From an uncultured Microbacterium sp. (lineage in GTDB: Bacteria > Actinomycetota > Actinomycetes > Actinomycetales > Microbacteriaceae), in NCBI RefSeq assembly GCF_900078385.1, contig NZ_FLQR01000006.1, positions 186,001-250,000 on the forward strand: a stretch of 64,000 nucleotides of DNA, given 5' to 3'. The translations under genes were made by a program, and so were the position numbers. The notes below the pieces were generated by a model that searched no databases, had not been told where the DNA came from, and saw only the letters and a program-made list of their open reading frames with translations. Positions 15,552-24,987 of the stretch are shown in pieces. How positions within the stretch are numbered: the first letter of the stretch is position 1; each line of letters begins with the position of its first letter.

Positions 15552-16525
15552 TGGGCAGCGAGCTCCTCGCGACCGGGTCGATCCTCGCCGCCTTTCTCGC
15601 CGGCGGCGTCGCGCTGTTCGCGCCCTGCTGCATCGTGTTCCTCGCCCCCAGCTACCTCGCCGCCGCCGTGAAGAACCGACGCTGGAAACTGCTGCCGTTG
15701 ACTTTCGTCTTCGCCGCTGGACTCGCGGCGGTCCTCGTCCCGATCACCGTCGGAGCCAACCTGATCGCCGGCGCCATCGCCCGCTACCACGCGGTCCTCT
15801 ACTGGGCCGGCGGGCTTCTGATGATCGCGCTGGCGATCCTGGCCCTCTCCGGCCGGATGTGGTCCCTGCCCGGGAGGCTGCGAGCCCCGAGCGCGGGGAG
15901 GAGCGACACGGCGACGTTCTTCAGCCTCGGCGTGTTCTCCGGGATCGCGTCGAGCTGCTGCGCGCCTGTTCTCGCGGGGGTGATGACCCTGTCCGCGCTG
16001 TCCGGCTCACCGGCGGGTGGCACGGTGCTCGGGCTGGCGTACGTGTTCGGCATGGTGCTGCCTCTGTTCCTCATGGCGCTGCTGTGGGACAAGCTCCCGA
16101 AGGGCGGGCAGTCGTGGCTGCGCGCGAAGCCGGTGCGCCTGCGGGTGGGGGGCCGGGTACTCGCGACGAACACCGTGAACCTGCTCGTCGCGGTCGGATT
16201 CGTCGCGATGGGCGTCGCAGTGATCCTGCAGGCCGGTGCGACCGATATGACCGGCGGCGGGTCGCAGTCAGGGGTCGCCGCGTGGCTGACTGACCTGTTC
16301 GCGTTCGTCCTGCAGTGGACGGCGCCGATCCCGGACCCAGTTCTGGGCGCCGCCCTGATCGGGCTGGTCGGCATCTTCGTGCTCGCGACACTCCGCGATC
16401 GTGGCCACGACACGCCCCTCGACCCACCCTACGGAGGCGACTCACCTCACACCACGGGACGCGCTGTCGACGCACCGGACCCCGTCGCTGACCCCACACC
16501 CCGACCCACGGAGAGCACCCCATGA
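15551..16525 (+). CDS. CcdA-like thiol-disulfide membrane transporter
   Basis: The 324-residue protein has six or seven membrane helices with the two Cys motifs of the CcdA/DsbD family, each here a vicinal CC (FAPCC and SSCCAP). CcdA carries reducing equivalents from cytoplasmic thioredoxin to extracytoplasmic redoxins. A further hydrophobic helix pair and a Pro/Asp-rich tail extend it beyond standard CcdA length. It overlaps both neighbours: upstream glutaredoxin-like gene and downstream TlpA-like gene, which would be its partners. Confidence 0.88.
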   Translation: MGSELLATGSILAAFLAGGVALFAPCCIVFLAPSYLAAAVKNRRWKLLPLTFVFAAGLAAVLVPITVGANLIAGAIARYHAVLYWAGGLLMIALAILALSGRMWSLPGRLRAPSAGRSDTATFFSLGVFSGIASSCCAPVLAGVMTLSALSGSPAGGTVLGLAYVFGMVLPLFLMALLWDKLPKGGQSWLRAKPVRLRVGGRVLATNTVNLLVAVGFVAMGVAVILQAGATDMTGGGSQSGVAAWLTDLFAFVLQWTAPIPDPVLGAALIGLVGIFVLATLRDRGHDTPLDPPYGGDSPHTTGRAVDAPDPVADPTPRPTESTP

Positions 16526-17124
16526 ACCGCAAGACCCGCGAAACGGTCAGCGCCCCCGCCCGCACCCGCAGGCAGAGCCCCCGCTCACGGACACGGATCT
16601 GGGTCACCGCCTCGGCCGTAGCCGTCGGCGCCGTTTTGGTCGGGTATGGGATTTTCTCCGCCATCCCCGAGGCGGCCCCGGTCGATGTGGAGGCCGCCGC
16701 AGACTTCACCCTGCCCGCAACCGATGGGAGCACCGTCAGCCTAAGCGATCTTCGCGGAGAGACGGTGGTGCTGTACTTCAATGAGGGCGCCGGATGCGGT
16801 TCCTGCATCGCACAGATGGCAGCCATCGAGAAGAACTCCGGCTTCGCCGAAGAGGACATCACCGTCCTCCCCATCGTGATGAACCCGGCCGCGCAGATCC
16901 AGGCGGACATGGACGCGTTCGGCGTCACAACCCCGTACCTGCTCGACGACGGGACCGTGTCGCAGGCCTACGACGTCCTCGGCAAGGGCATGCATGCCGG
17001 CCTCCCCGGTCACGGGTTCGTCCTCATCGACGCCGAGGGGAACGAGCGCTGGCGCGGCGACTACCCCTCGATGTGGCTGGACCCCGAGGAGCTCCTCCAC
17101 GAGGTACAGGAAGCGCTCGGATAG
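16522..17124 (+). CDS. TlpA/AhpC-TSA-type redoxin, membrane anchored
   Basis: The 200-residue protein has a basic N-terminus, one membrane helix (about 30-52) and an extracytoplasmic redoxin domain with the motif GCGSC. It is probably the extracytoplasmic thiol partner reduced by the CcdA protein encoded just upstream, with a 4-base ATGA overlap. Sequence after the helix (DFTLPATDGSTVSLSDLRG) is typical of AhpC/TSA-Redoxin proteins. Specific targets, such as oxidised proteins or metal-binding lipoproteins, are unknown. Confidence 0.88.
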   Translation: MNRKTRETVSAPARTRRQSPRSRTRIWVTASAVAVGAVLVGYGIFSAIPEAAPVDVEAAADFTLPATDGSTVSLSDLRGETVVLYFNEGAGCGSCIAQMAAIEKNSGFAEEDITVLPIVMNPAAQIQADMDAFGVTTPYLLDDGTVSQAYDVLGKGMHAGLPGHGFVLIDAEGNERWRGDYPSMWLDPEELLHEVQEALG

Positions 17125-17212
17125 GCCCCCGCGACCGCGACCACTGAGTCCTCGAGCCCACGGCCTGGCCTACCTGGCAGAAGACGCGGGGCGATAAGGC
17201 CCCGTCCGCGAG

Positions 17213-17527
17213 TCACTCACTATGCGCGGACGAGATCGCATCAATGAGCTGCTCGGTGGTCGGCAGCCCCGCGAGCCCCGTAGGAGTCGCGTAAACCCGG
17301 CACGCGACGTCCGAGGCTGGTTCCCCACCGGGGAAGAGGTCCACGCCGTCGAGAAGGACCGTCGGCGATCCGGCGAATCCCAGGCGGGTGGCCTCCTCCC
17401 CGGTGGTGACGACTCGGAGCCTGATCGGGGTATCACCGAAGCCTGTCGCACGGAGGGCCGCCTCGAGTCGACGGCGCGTCTCCACCCAGCTCGGACAGTC
17501 GTCGATATGCAGGAGCTCGATGTCCAT
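17213..17527 (-). CDS. Thioredoxin-fold protein (alkylmercury-lyase-associated type)
   Basis: The 104-residue protein begins with IELLHIDDCPSW, a single-Cys start, then FAGSPTVLLDGVDLF, a cis-Pro-like loop. This matches small thioredoxin-family proteins often found in mercury and other metal-resistance clusters. No CxxC is present: only Cys9 and one downstream Cys. ATG 17527 begins the fold. It is convergent with the redox operon and isolated from the copper genes by a hairpin at 17650. Confidence 0.75.
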   Translation of the reverse strand: MDIELLHIDDCPSWVETRRRLEAALRATGFGDTPIRLRVVTTGEEATRLGFAGSPTVLLDGVDLFPGGEPASDVACRVYATPTGLAGLPTTEQLIDAISSAHSE

Positions 17528-17649
17528 AGGTTCAGTGTCCGCCGCGATTCTCGTCTCTGCAGCACCCGCCTTACCGCGTGAGGATTCGGGTGCGCCGAGG
17601 ATAACCCCGCGGGCCGGTGCGAGGGAGGAACCCCGCGAGCAGGAAGGCG

Positions 17650-17684
17650 CCCTCACCTCCGCCAGTCGGCGGCGGAGGTGAGGG
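17650..17684. terminator. Bidirectional hairpin
   Basis: CCCTCACCTCCGCC pairs perfectly with 17671-17684 around a 7-base loop. It lies just after the last genes of the minus-strand copper operon (stop at 17731) and would terminate it; there is no T-tract on that strand. Confidence 0.6.
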
Positions 17685-17730
17685 TGCGGGCGAAGCCGAC
17701 CCGTGGATCAGGCGGGGCTGATCAGCGGGG

Positions 17731-17970
17731 TCAGGTAAGACGCTCGTGGTTATCGCGCGACGGGGCATGCTGGTCGTGCGCCGAAGTCGACGGCTCTCCG
17801 CGGCCGCGAGTGCCGTGCCTGTTCATGAAGTACATCATCGCGATCATGCTGAGCGGGCAGGCAAGCACCAGGGCAAACGGCAGCGCCTGGGCGAGATCGA
17901 CGCCGAACGCGACAAGGCCGACGAGGATGATCGTCGCGGCGCTGGCGAGGAGAATGAGGTGCTTTTTCAT
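17731..17970 (-). CDS. DUF2933-like small membrane protein
   Basis: The 79-residue protein starts MKKHLILL and has two membrane helices, the second reading ACPLSMIAMMYFMNRHG, rich in Met with a Cys-Pro. This resembles DUF2933 proteins found near copper resistance genes. A His-rich hydrophilic tail follows. It overlaps the preceding SHOCT-like gene by 4 bases and lies at the end of the copper operon. A role in metal handling is inference. Confidence 0.7.
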   Translation of the reverse strand: MKKHLILLASAATIILVGLVAFGVDLAQALPFALVLACPLSMIAMMYFMNRHGTRGRGEPSTSAHDQHAPSRDNHERLT

Positions 17971-18212
17971 CGTGTTCCTTCGTGGTTGACGGACGCCGAA
18001 TCGTTCATAGCGGCCCGGATTGACTGGTATTTGGGAAGGTCGATGTCGCCGCTGGCCAGGCGTGCGTCCAGCAAGGACTTCGCGTCGCTCGGTGTCGGCG
18101 GGGCGGGGAAGATGCGTTGCACCGCCCAGACGAGGACTCCGATGACGATCCCCCACCCGGCGACCATGGCGATCCAGCCGACGACATCCATCTGCCCGCA
18201 CCACACACTCAC
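17967..18212 (-). CDS. Membrane protein with SHOCT-like tail
   Basis: The 81-residue protein has one membrane helix (about 10-33) and a C-terminal segment LLDARLASGDIDLPKYQSI, the short oligomerisation motif known as SHOCT. GTG 18212 is preceded by GAGAAGAGG; an ATG seven codons later is possible. It overlaps the downstream DUF2933-like start. Such proteins often accompany copper operons, but their function is unknown. Confidence 0.72.
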   Translation of the reverse strand: MSVWCGQMDVVGWIAMVAGWGIVIGVLVWAVQRIFPAPPTPSDAKSLLDARLASGDIDLPKYQSIRAAMNDSASVNHEGTR

Positions 18213-18304
18213 GACCGCCTCTTCTCTTCACCTGCGAGGTTGCCGGTGATGTCCTTCCAGACTGGGCGGCGCAGATCAAGGGCGCGCTGTGGCCTGATGA
18301 AGAA

Positions 18305-19447
18305 TCACTGAAGGTGCGCGCCACGCGGGGCGCGCTCCCCGTCGAAGGGCAGTTCGATGAGGAATTCTGCGCCGTGGCCCGGACCGGCGCTGTGAGCGGC
18401 GATCGTCCCGCCGTGCGCGTGCACGAGCGCGCGGGTGACACTGAGGCCGATCCCCGACCCGCCGTGTGCGCGGTCCCTGGCCGAGTCCACCCGATAGAAC
18501 CGCTCGAACAGGTGCGGCAGGTGCGCGGGGTCGATGCCTTCACCGTCATCGGCGACGACGAAGCGCACCCCAGTCGGGGTGGGCGCGGCGCTGAGACGGA
18601 CGGTGCCGCCGGCAGGGGTGTGTCGCAACGAGTTGTCGAGAAGATTCGCGAAGACCTGCCCGAGCCGGTCGGGGTCCACGGACAGATCCGGCAGGTGCGG
18701 AGCATCGACGACGAGGGTCACGCCGGCGGCGGCGTAGGCGCCGGTGGCGGCTGCCGCCGCCTCGGAGAGGATCGACCCGGGTGCGAGCGGTCGCCGGTGC
18801 AGGCGCAGGTTACCGCTGTCGGCACGACTGACGGCGGTGAGGTCCGCGGAGAGCCGGGTGAGACGGGACGCCTGTGCCCGCAAGACCGCGGTGGTCTCGG
18901 GGGTGAGCTGCTGAACGTCGTCGTCCAGAGCGTCCAGGGTGGCCGCTATGGTGGCAACCGGCGTGCGCAGCTCGTGGGCCACGTCCGCCGTCAGCCGCCG
19001 GCGCAGCTGCTCGTCTCGGTCGAGGCGATCGGCCATGGCGTTGAAAGCGAGAGCGAGCTGGTCGAACTCGGCACCGACCCCGGGCGCGGCGACACGGGTA
19101 TCGAGGCGGCCCGTGGCGAGGCGAGTGGATGCCTCGGCCATCGTGCGCAACGACGCGCCGATGCGGCGGGCGAGGAAGATACTCGCGGCGACGGACGTCA
19201 CCGCGGCGGAGCCCAGAGCGATGGTCGTGGCGAGCGTGCTCGCAGACCGGAAGGCCTCCTCCGCGTGGCCGATAGCGCCTTGGGAGGTTCCCCCCGACTC
19301 GGCGACGTGTTGGACGAAAAGGGCCGGGCCGACGAGAGCAGCAACAAGGAACGCGGTAAGACCCCCCGCGACCACGACCAAGGTCATCGCGATGACAAGA
19401 CGCACGGCGATCCCGCGGGCCGCAGGCTCACGGGCGGGGCTGGTCAT
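18305..19447 (-). CDS. Sensor histidine kinase (HAMP)
   Basis: The 380-residue kinase has two membrane helices (about 14-44 and 72-92), a short sensor loop between them, a HAMP domain, the phosphoacceptor region with His158 in DVAHELRTP, and the ATPase boxes NLLDNSLRHTP, DDGEGI and GSGIGLSV. The sensor loop is under 35 residues, so it probably senses within or near the membrane. The start overlaps the response regulator by 4 bases. It likely controls the metal-resistance operon it is part of. Confidence 0.93.
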   Translation of the reverse strand: MTSPAREPAARGIAVRLVIAMTLVVVAGGLTAFLVAALVGPALFVQHVAESGGTSQGAIGHAEEAFRSASTLATTIALGSAAVTSVAASIFLARRIGASLRTMAEASTRLATGRLDTRVAAPGVGAEFDQLALAFNAMADRLDRDEQLRRRLTADVAHELRTPVATIAATLDALDDDVQQLTPETTAVLRAQASRLTRLSADLTAVSRADSGNLRLHRRPLAPGSILSEAAAAATGAYAAAGVTLVVDAPHLPDLSVDPDRLGQVFANLLDNSLRHTPAGGTVRLSAAPTPTGVRFVVADDGEGIDPAHLPHLFERFYRVDSARDRAHGGSGIGLSVTRALVHAHGGTIAAHSAGPGHGAEFLIELPFDGERAPRGAHLQ

Positions 19448-20166
19448 CGTCCGGGCCCCATCCGGTATCCCACCCCGCGGACCGTCCGGACGTAGTTCTG
19501 CTCGGTGGCCGTGTCGCCGAGCTTCTGCCGGATGTGCAGAACATGCACATCCACGAGGTGGTCATCGCCGACCCACTGCCCACCCCACACCGCGTTGATG
19601 AGCGCCTGGCGAGTGAACACCTGACCTGGGTTCAGCGCCAACGCCGCCAGTACGTCGAACTCGATGCGCGTCAGCGGCACCGGGCGGCCCTTCAATGACA
19701 CTTCGCGTCCTCGAACGTCGATCGCCAACGCGCCGAACGAAACGAGCGGGGCGGACTCTTCGGCAGCCGCGGCGCGCGGGCGCCGCATCATGACCGCGAT
19801 GCGAGCGACCAGCTCGCGCGGGCTGAACGGTTTCGTCATATAGTCGTCCGCTCCCACCGACAACCCGATCAGCATGTCGACCTCGTCGACTCGGGCCGTG
19901 AGCATGAGGATGTAGCAGTCCGAGAACGTGCGGATGCTCCGGCAGACCTCCACCCCGTCCAGGCCAGGCAAGCCCAGATCCAACACCACCACAGCAGGGT
20001 CCTGCTCGCGCGCCAACTGCACCGCCGACGGCCCATCGGACGCCAACGCGACCTCGAAACCCTCACGCTCCAGGTATCCGGCAACGACCATCGCGAGGGG
20101 CTGCTCGTCGTCAACCACGAGTGCCCGGCGCGGGGCGGCTGGCGGAACCGGATCAGACACTGCCAT
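19444..20166 (-). CDS. OmpR/PhoB-family response regulator
   Basis: The 240-residue regulator has a receiver domain with phosphoacceptor Asp63 ([10 protein letters not shown]) and a C-terminal winged helix (VLTALALNP-like region through [13 protein letters not shown]). ATG 20166 overlaps the end of the P-type ATPase gene by 14 bases. Adjacent to the histidine kinase, it would activate the metal operon. Target sites were not identified. Confidence 0.93.
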   Translation of the reverse strand: MAVSDPVPPAAPRRALVVDDEQPLAMVVAGYLEREGFEVALASDGPSAVQLAREQDPAVVVLDLGLPGLDGVEVCRSIRTFSDCYILMLTARVDEVDMLIGLSVGADDYMTKPFSPRELVARIAVMMRRPRAAAAEESAPLVSFGALAIDVRGREVSLKGRPVPLTRIEFDVLAALALNPGQVFTRQALINAVWGGQWVGDDHLVDVHVLHIRQKLGDTATEQNYVRTVRGVGYRMGPGR

Positions 20167-22606
20167 GCTCCTTCTCTGCCGGACCCGGGCCGACAACGAC
20201 GGACTGAGCCGGCAGGCCCAGCCGCTTCAAGAGGAGCGCGTTGACGGCGACGATGACACTGGATCCGGACATCGACAGCGCGGCGATCTCCGGGGAGAGC
20301 ATGATCCCGAATGCGGGGTAGAAGACGCCGGCGGCGATCGGAAGGGCGGCCGCGTTGTAGCCGATCGCCCAGCCCAGGTTCTGCCGCATCTTGCGCAATG
20401 TGCCCTTGCCGATCTTCAGCGCGATCGCGACGTCGAGCGGGTCGGAACGCATGAGCACCACATCCGCGGTCTCGATGGCGACGTCCGTGCCGGCACCGAT
20501 CGCGATGCCCAGGTCGGCCTGCGCGAGCGCCGGGGCATCATTGACGCCGTCGCCCACCATCGCCACCTTCTTGCCGGCGGACTGGAGCTCGGCGACCTTC
20601 TGCGACTTGTCCTCGGGAAGCACCTCGGCGATCACAGTGTCGATACCCAGCAGGGCGGCGATCCGATCCGCGGTGGGCTGGTTGTCGCCGGTGAGCATCG
20701 CGACTTCGACACCCTGCTCGTGCAGGGCGTCGACGGCAGCCTTCGCGCTCTCGCGGGGCGCGTCGGCGAGGGCGATGACCCCGGCGACCCGCCCGTCGAC
20801 GGCGAACATGATCGCGGTGCGGCCCGAGCCCGCCAGCTCCCGCTGGGATGCCTCCACCGAGGTGATGTCGATGCCCTCCGCTGCCATCAGTCGGGTGTTG
20901 CCGAGCACGATCCGCTTCCCGTCCACGGTCGCCACGGCGCCCTGCCCGGTGATGTTCCGGAAAGCGGTGGCGTGTCGTCGCGGGATCTCGCGGGCGTCGG
21001 CGTACGCGACGATCGCCTGGGCGAGGGGATGTTCCGACTCCCGCTCGGCGGCGGCCGCCAGGCTCAGCAGCTCCAGATCGTCTCCGTCTGCGGTGAGGTA
21101 GTCGGTGACCTCGGGTTCACCCTTGGTGAGAGTGCCGGTCTTGTCGAAGACGACAGTGGTGATGCGGGCCGCGGACTCGATCGCGCCCGCGCTCTTGAAC
21201 AGCACGCCGCGCTTGGCACCGAGGCCGGTGCCAACCATGATCGCGGTCGGGGTGGCGAGCCCGAGGGCGTCGGGGCAGGTGATGACCACGACGGTGATGG
21301 CGAACAGGATCGCCGTCGGTACGGCTGCTCCTGCCAGCATCCATACCAGGAATGTGGTGGTGCCGCCGATCAGGGCGACGAGAACCAGCCAGAACGCGGC
21401 CCGGTCGGCGAGCCGCTGCCCGGGCGCCTTGGAGTTCTGCGCCTCCTGCACCAGCTTCACGATCTGCGCCAGCGCCGTGTCGGCGCCGACCTTCGTCGCC
21501 GTCACCCGCAGCGTGCCGATGGTGTTCACGGTCGCGCCGATCACGGCTGACCCGGGGACTTTGTCCACCGGCATGGACTCGCCGGTGACCATCGACTCGT
21601 CCACCTCCGACTCCCCCGAATCCACGACTCCGTCGGTGGGCACCTTGGCGCCCGGCCGCACCAGCATCAGGTCCCCGGGCACCACGTCGGAGGTGGCGAT
21701 CTCGACCTCCTGGCCGTCGCGGATCACGACCGCCTGCGGGGGTGCCAGCTCGAGAAGCGTGCGGATGGCGTCATTCGCACCGCCGCGGGCCCGCATCTCG
21801 ACCCAGTGCCCCAGCAGCACGAACGTGGCGAGCACGGTCGCCGCCTCGTAGAACACTTCGCCGCCACCGGCGAGGGTGACGAAGAGGCTGTACAGCCACC
21901 CGGCGCCGACGCCCACCGCGACGAGGACCATCATGTCCAGGGTGCGGGCGCGGAGCGCCCGATACGCCCCGTCGAAGAAGATCCAGGCCGAGTAGAAGAT
22001 CACCGGCAGCGAGAGGATCAGCGCGAACACGTCATCGGGCAACCCGAACGGGGCGGGTACCTCGAACCCGATCACCTCCCGCCCAATCGGCGACCACAAT
22101 GTGATCGGGATCGACAGGATCAGCGCGACCAGGAACCGGTTGCGCATGTCACGGATCATCGCGTCCATCGACATGCCGGCATGGTGACCGCCGTGGCCCA
22201 TCATCTCCTGCGGTGAGTGCGCACCGGCCTCGCCGCCATGAACGTGCTCAGCAAGGGGTCCCGGAGCCTGGCCGGGGTGGCTCGTCTGCGTAGCCCCCGC
22301 GTGCATGTCGTGACCGGTGGCGCCCTTCTGCGCGGCGTGGTCGTGCGGGTCAGCAGCGGGGTCGCAGATGTGGTCGGGCACAGACTGACCGGCGCAGTGG
22401 TAGCCGCACTCGATCACCCATTCCTGCAAGCCCGCGACCGAGGTCATGCCGGTGTCGTAGGTGACGGTCGCCGTCTGCGAGACGGGATTCGCCTCGACAC
22501 CGATGACCCCGGGTTGGCGGGCGAGGTGAGCTTCGGTGACGTTCTTGGAGGTCGCGCGGATCATCCCGCTGACCTCCAACGTGACGGTCCTCAGGGAGTC
22601 GGTCAT
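20153..22606 (-). CDS. Heavy-metal P-type ATPase with CPD motif
   Basis: The 817-residue pump has the P1B plan: an N-terminal HMA-like fold lacking the CxxC (its loop reads GMIRATSKN), a His-rich linker with a few Cys (about 75-170), eight membrane helices, the catalytic DKTGT with Asp488, TGES and GDGxNDAP. The ion-pathway motif, Cys444-Pro445-Asp446, is neither CPC of CopA nor CPH of CopB. ATG 22606 follows AGAAGGG. The operon also holds its two-component system, so the pump is likely induced by its metal. Cu(II) or another cation is plausible; the ion cannot be assigned from this motif. Confidence 0.9.
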   Translation of the reverse strand: MTDSLRTVTLEVSGMIRATSKNVTEAHLARQPGVIGVEANPVSQTATVTYDTGMTSVAGLQEWVIECGYHCAGQSVPDHICDPAADPHDHAAQKGATGHDMHAGATQTSHPGQAPGPLAEHVHGGEAGAHSPQEMMGHGGHHAGMSMDAMIRDMRNRFLVALILSIPITLWSPIGREVIGFEVPAPFGLPDDVFALILSLPVIFYSAWIFFDGAYRALRARTLDMMVLVAVGVGAGWLYSLFVTLAGGGEVFYEAATVLATFVLLGHWVEMRARGGANDAIRTLLELAPPQAVVIRDGQEVEIATSDVVPGDLMLVRPGAKVPTDGVVDSGESEVDESMVTGESMPVDKVPGSAVIGATVNTIGTLRVTATKVGADTALAQIVKLVQEAQNSKAPGQRLADRAAFWLVLVALIGGTTTFLVWMLAGAAVPTAILFAITVVVITCPDALGLATPTAIMVGTGLGAKRGVLFKSAGAIESAARITTVVFDKTGTLTKGEPEVTDYLTADGDDLELLSLAAAAERESEHPLAQAIVAYADAREIPRRHATAFRNITGQGAVATVDGKRIVLGNTRLMAAEGIDITSVEASQRELAGSGRTAIMFAVDGRVAGVIALADAPRESAKAAVDALHEQGVEVAMLTGDNQPTADRIAALLGIDTVIAEVLPEDKSQKVAELQSAGKKVAMVGDGVNDAPALAQADLGIAIGAGTDVAIETADVVLMRSDPLDVAIALKIGKGTLRKMRQNLGWAIGYNAAALPIAAGVFYPAFGIMLSPEIAALSMSGSSVIVAVNALLLKRLGLPAQSVVVGPGPAEKEHGSV

Positions 22607-22641
22607 CTCAGTCCCTTCTGTATCGAATGGCGGATGGATGC

Positions 22642-23517
22642 TCATCGGTCCGCTCCCGCGGGAGCGCTCGGATGAAGGATGGTGGGTTGGTCGCTGTCGG
22701 GGGCGATGCGGACGATGCCGCGGTCGTCGGCCAACAGCACCGCGCCCTCGGCAGCGCCGGAAATGGCCTGCACCCGGCCAGAGGCATTGCCGATCCGCTC
22801 CCAGCCGCCGGCAGCGGTCAGGCGCCAGAGGACGCCGTCGGTACTCACCGCGACGAGATCCTGACCGCCCCACGTTTCGAGTGAGTACAGCAGCGGTGCG
22901 TCCGCGACGGGCGCGAACGTCTCGCCCCCGTCTGCGCTGCGTAGCAGACCGCTCTCGGTAGCCGCGTACAGCGTTGCGGCGGAGACGGCGACGTCCGCGA
23001 CGCTGTCCAGGACCGCCCTGTTAGTCCATGTCACACCGCTGTCACTGCTGGTGCGCAGCGCCGGGCTGCTGGAGCCGATCCCGTACAGAGTGCCGTCGGC
23101 GTCGGCGGTGAGAATGTGGAAGTCCTCGATGCCAGTGAACGCAGTCGACGCCCATGATTCACCCTCGTCGTCGCTGCGCATGATCCCCAGATTCGGGGCA
23201 CCGAGTTCTGGGGGCGTGGCGGGTCCGGGGTGGCCGGAGGCGAACCAGGAGTCGGCGGTGGCAGTGAACCCCATCGCGTCGAAATCGAATCCACCCAGCG
23301 GACCGGTGACGGCTCCCTGTTCGTCCAGCACGTAGACACCGGTGTGAGTGGCGACCAGCGTTTCCGCGCCGCGGGCGACGATGGCGTGGACATGACCAAA
23401 CGGGTCCGCAGTTTTCGCCGACGATGTCGGTGCCGTTGCTGGCGCGCAGGCGACCAGTAGCCCTGCGATGCCGAGGGTGAGCGTGGCGGCGGTGGTGGTG
23501 ACGATGGGGCTTCTCAA
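22642..23517 (-). CDS. BNR-repeat (sialidase-like, F510_1955-type) lipoprotein
   Basis: The 291-residue protein starts at a TTG after GGAGACTCCC and has a signal peptide with lipobox-like LVAC (Cys24). The rest is a beta-propeller with several Asp-box turns such as [16 protein letters not shown] and SADGGETF. Known relatives near copper genes are called F510_1955-type glycosylhydrolase. Catalytic sialidase residues are not obvious, so I would not predict an enzyme. It ends 35 bases before the P-type ATPase gene in the same operon. Confidence 0.8.
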   Translation of the reverse strand: MRSPIVTTTAATLTLGIAGLLVACAPATAPTSSAKTADPFGHVHAIVARGAETLVATHTGVYVLDEQGAVTGPLGGFDFDAMGFTATADSWFASGHPGPATPPELGAPNLGIMRSDDEGESWASTAFTGIEDFHILTADADGTLYGIGSSSPALRTSSDSGVTWTNRAVLDSVADVAVSAATLYAATESGLLRSADGGETFAPVADAPLLYSLETWGGQDLVAVSTDGVLWRLTAAGGWERIGNASGRVQAISGAAEGAVLLADDRGIVRIAPDSDQPTILHPSAPAGADR

Positions 23518-23605
23518 GGGAGTCTCCTCTGACAGGTGCGAGTGACGCGGCTTATGCTCCTCCGGGCGACGTGGAGGCCTCGGGCGGCGCCGAACGGCGT
23601 GGGAT

Positions 23606-23642
23606 CCGGGTGCGTGGCGCTAAGTGGGCGCCCCGCACCCGG
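23606..23642 (-). terminator. Terminator-like hairpin after DUF305 gene
   Basis: CCGGGTGCG at 23606 pairs with CGCACCCGG at 23634-23642, with an inner GGCGC/GCGCC stem. It is 7 bases past the DUF305 stop, so it would end the DUF305 transcript before the BNR lipoprotein gene. Confidence 0.6.
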
Positions 23643-23649
23643 GTCGGGG

Positions 23650-24261
23650 TTACAAAGCCTCGAGAAGGTCGCGCATCGTGGCGATCTCGGCGGTCTGGTC
23701 CGCGATGATCTTGTCGATCAGGGCGATGACGTCGGGGTTCTGCGCCCCGCGGAGGGCCATCTCCCCCATGTCGATCGCCCCCTCGTGGTGGACGATCATC
23801 TGCTCCAGGAACAGCCGCGCGGCTTTCGCGCCCGACGCGTCCTCGAGCGCAGTCATGTCGCCGTCTGACATCATCCCGTCGCCGTGCCCCATGCCGCCCA
23901 TGGAGTCTTTGTCATAGTCGACGTTCCACTCTTCCAGCCACGAGCGCATGGTCTCGATCTCCGGACCTTGGGCGTCCTTGATCTTCTGGGCGAGCTCGGT
24001 CACCTCGGCCGGGATGCCGGACTTGGCGAGGAGGATGTCGGCCATCTCGATCGCCTGCTCGTGGTGCGGGATCATCATGACGAGGAACATCTGGTCGGCG
24101 GCGCTGAAGTCAGCGCCGGGTTCGCTCGTCTGGGTCATCATGCCGCCGGGCCCGCCCCCCATACCCGGCGTGACCCCATCCTGCGCGGCGCAGCCGGCGA
24201 GAACGAGGACTCCGGCGATTACGCCGGCGGTGAGCGCGATCGCGCGCGATTTCTTGTTCAC
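23650..24261 (-). CDS. DUF305 lipoprotein
   Basis: The 203-residue protein has a signal peptide with lipobox VLAGC (Cys24) and a helical DUF305 domain with two MMIPHHEQAI/MIVHHEGAI motifs. It is Met- and His-rich, ferritin-like in fold, and typical of copper-resistance clusters, where it is thought to bind metal outside the membrane. GTG 24261 starts the signal peptide. It is followed by its own terminator-like hairpin. Confidence 0.92.
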   Translation of the reverse strand: MNKKSRAIALTAGVIAGVLVLAGCAAQDGVTPGMGGGPGGMMTQTSEPGADFSAADQMFLVMMIPHHEQAIEMADILLAKSGIPAEVTELAQKIKDAQGPEIETMRSWLEEWNVDYDKDSMGGMGHGDGMMSDGDMTALEDASGAKAARLFLEQMIVHHEGAIDMGEMALRGAQNPDVIALIDKIIADQTAEIATMRDLLEAL

Positions 24262-24356
24262 AGCAGTGTCCTATCAATCAGTCGAAGCAGATGCGATTCG
24301 GCGCCCGGGCAGGGCGACAGTTCCTCCAGGCAGGTGCGGGGGAACAGCGCGGCGAA

Positions 24357-24836
24357 TCAGGTTCGACTGATCGAGAGAACGAAGAGAGACGGTGCGCGTG
24401 CGCGCGCGACGTCCGAGAGCCGCGGACCGGCAAGGAAGGCACGGCCGGGGATCAGCATGGCAGCGGAGCGACCAGGCGGGACGAGGAGGAGCGCGACGGC
24501 GAGCACCGCGAGCACGCACGCCATCACGAGCATCGAGTGCACCGATACCGGCGTCGTGGCGAGCATCACCTCGTCGCAGTCGCACACCGCTTCAGAGTCG
24601 ACTCCGTGGCCGGTGGACGCCGCCTGTGTCATGCCGGCGTGCGATCCGGAGTCGCTCAAGACGGCGACCGACGTCGCACTTCCCGAGGCGACGGCGGAGT
24701 GGTGAGCACCCGCGGGGCCACTCAGGACATGCATCGCCAGCAGCCCGAGAACGACTGCGGCCGCGAGCGCGATGGCGCCGAGGGTACGCAGGGGAAGAAG
24801 TCGGTGGCGCACAATGGCGCTGAGAGCGAGCATCAT
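24357..24836 (-). CDS. DUF6153-family membrane protein
   Basis: The 159-residue protein has one N-terminal membrane helix, a His/Ser-rich extracytoplasmic loop with a Cys-Asp-Cys (VCDCDEV), and a C-terminal helix with a basic tail. This matches DUF6153 proteins found beside copper genes. ATG 24836 or the adjacent ATG 24833 follows GGGGGAGG. It sits between DUF305 and CopA genes on the same strand; a metal-binding role is only suggested. Confidence 0.75.
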   Translation of the reverse strand: MMLALSAIVRHRLLPLRTLGAIALAAAVVLGLLAMHVLSGPAGAHHSAVASGSATSVAVLSDSGSHAGMTQAASTGHGVDSEAVCDCDEVMLATTPVSVHSMLVMACVLAVLAVALLLVPPGRSAAMLIPGRAFLAGPRLSDVARARAPSLFVLSISRT

Positions 24837-24987
24837 CCTCCCCCCATCGGCGTTTCCAGAGTAAGCGTCGGGCGAGGACGCGTCGCCGGCGAGCGGTGGC
24901 GCCGCAGGAGGCGGATCGCGAGGGCACGGTCATCGCCCACGGGACTCCGCCTGCCGTTCCGCACCATCTCCGCGACAGCCACCTCGA

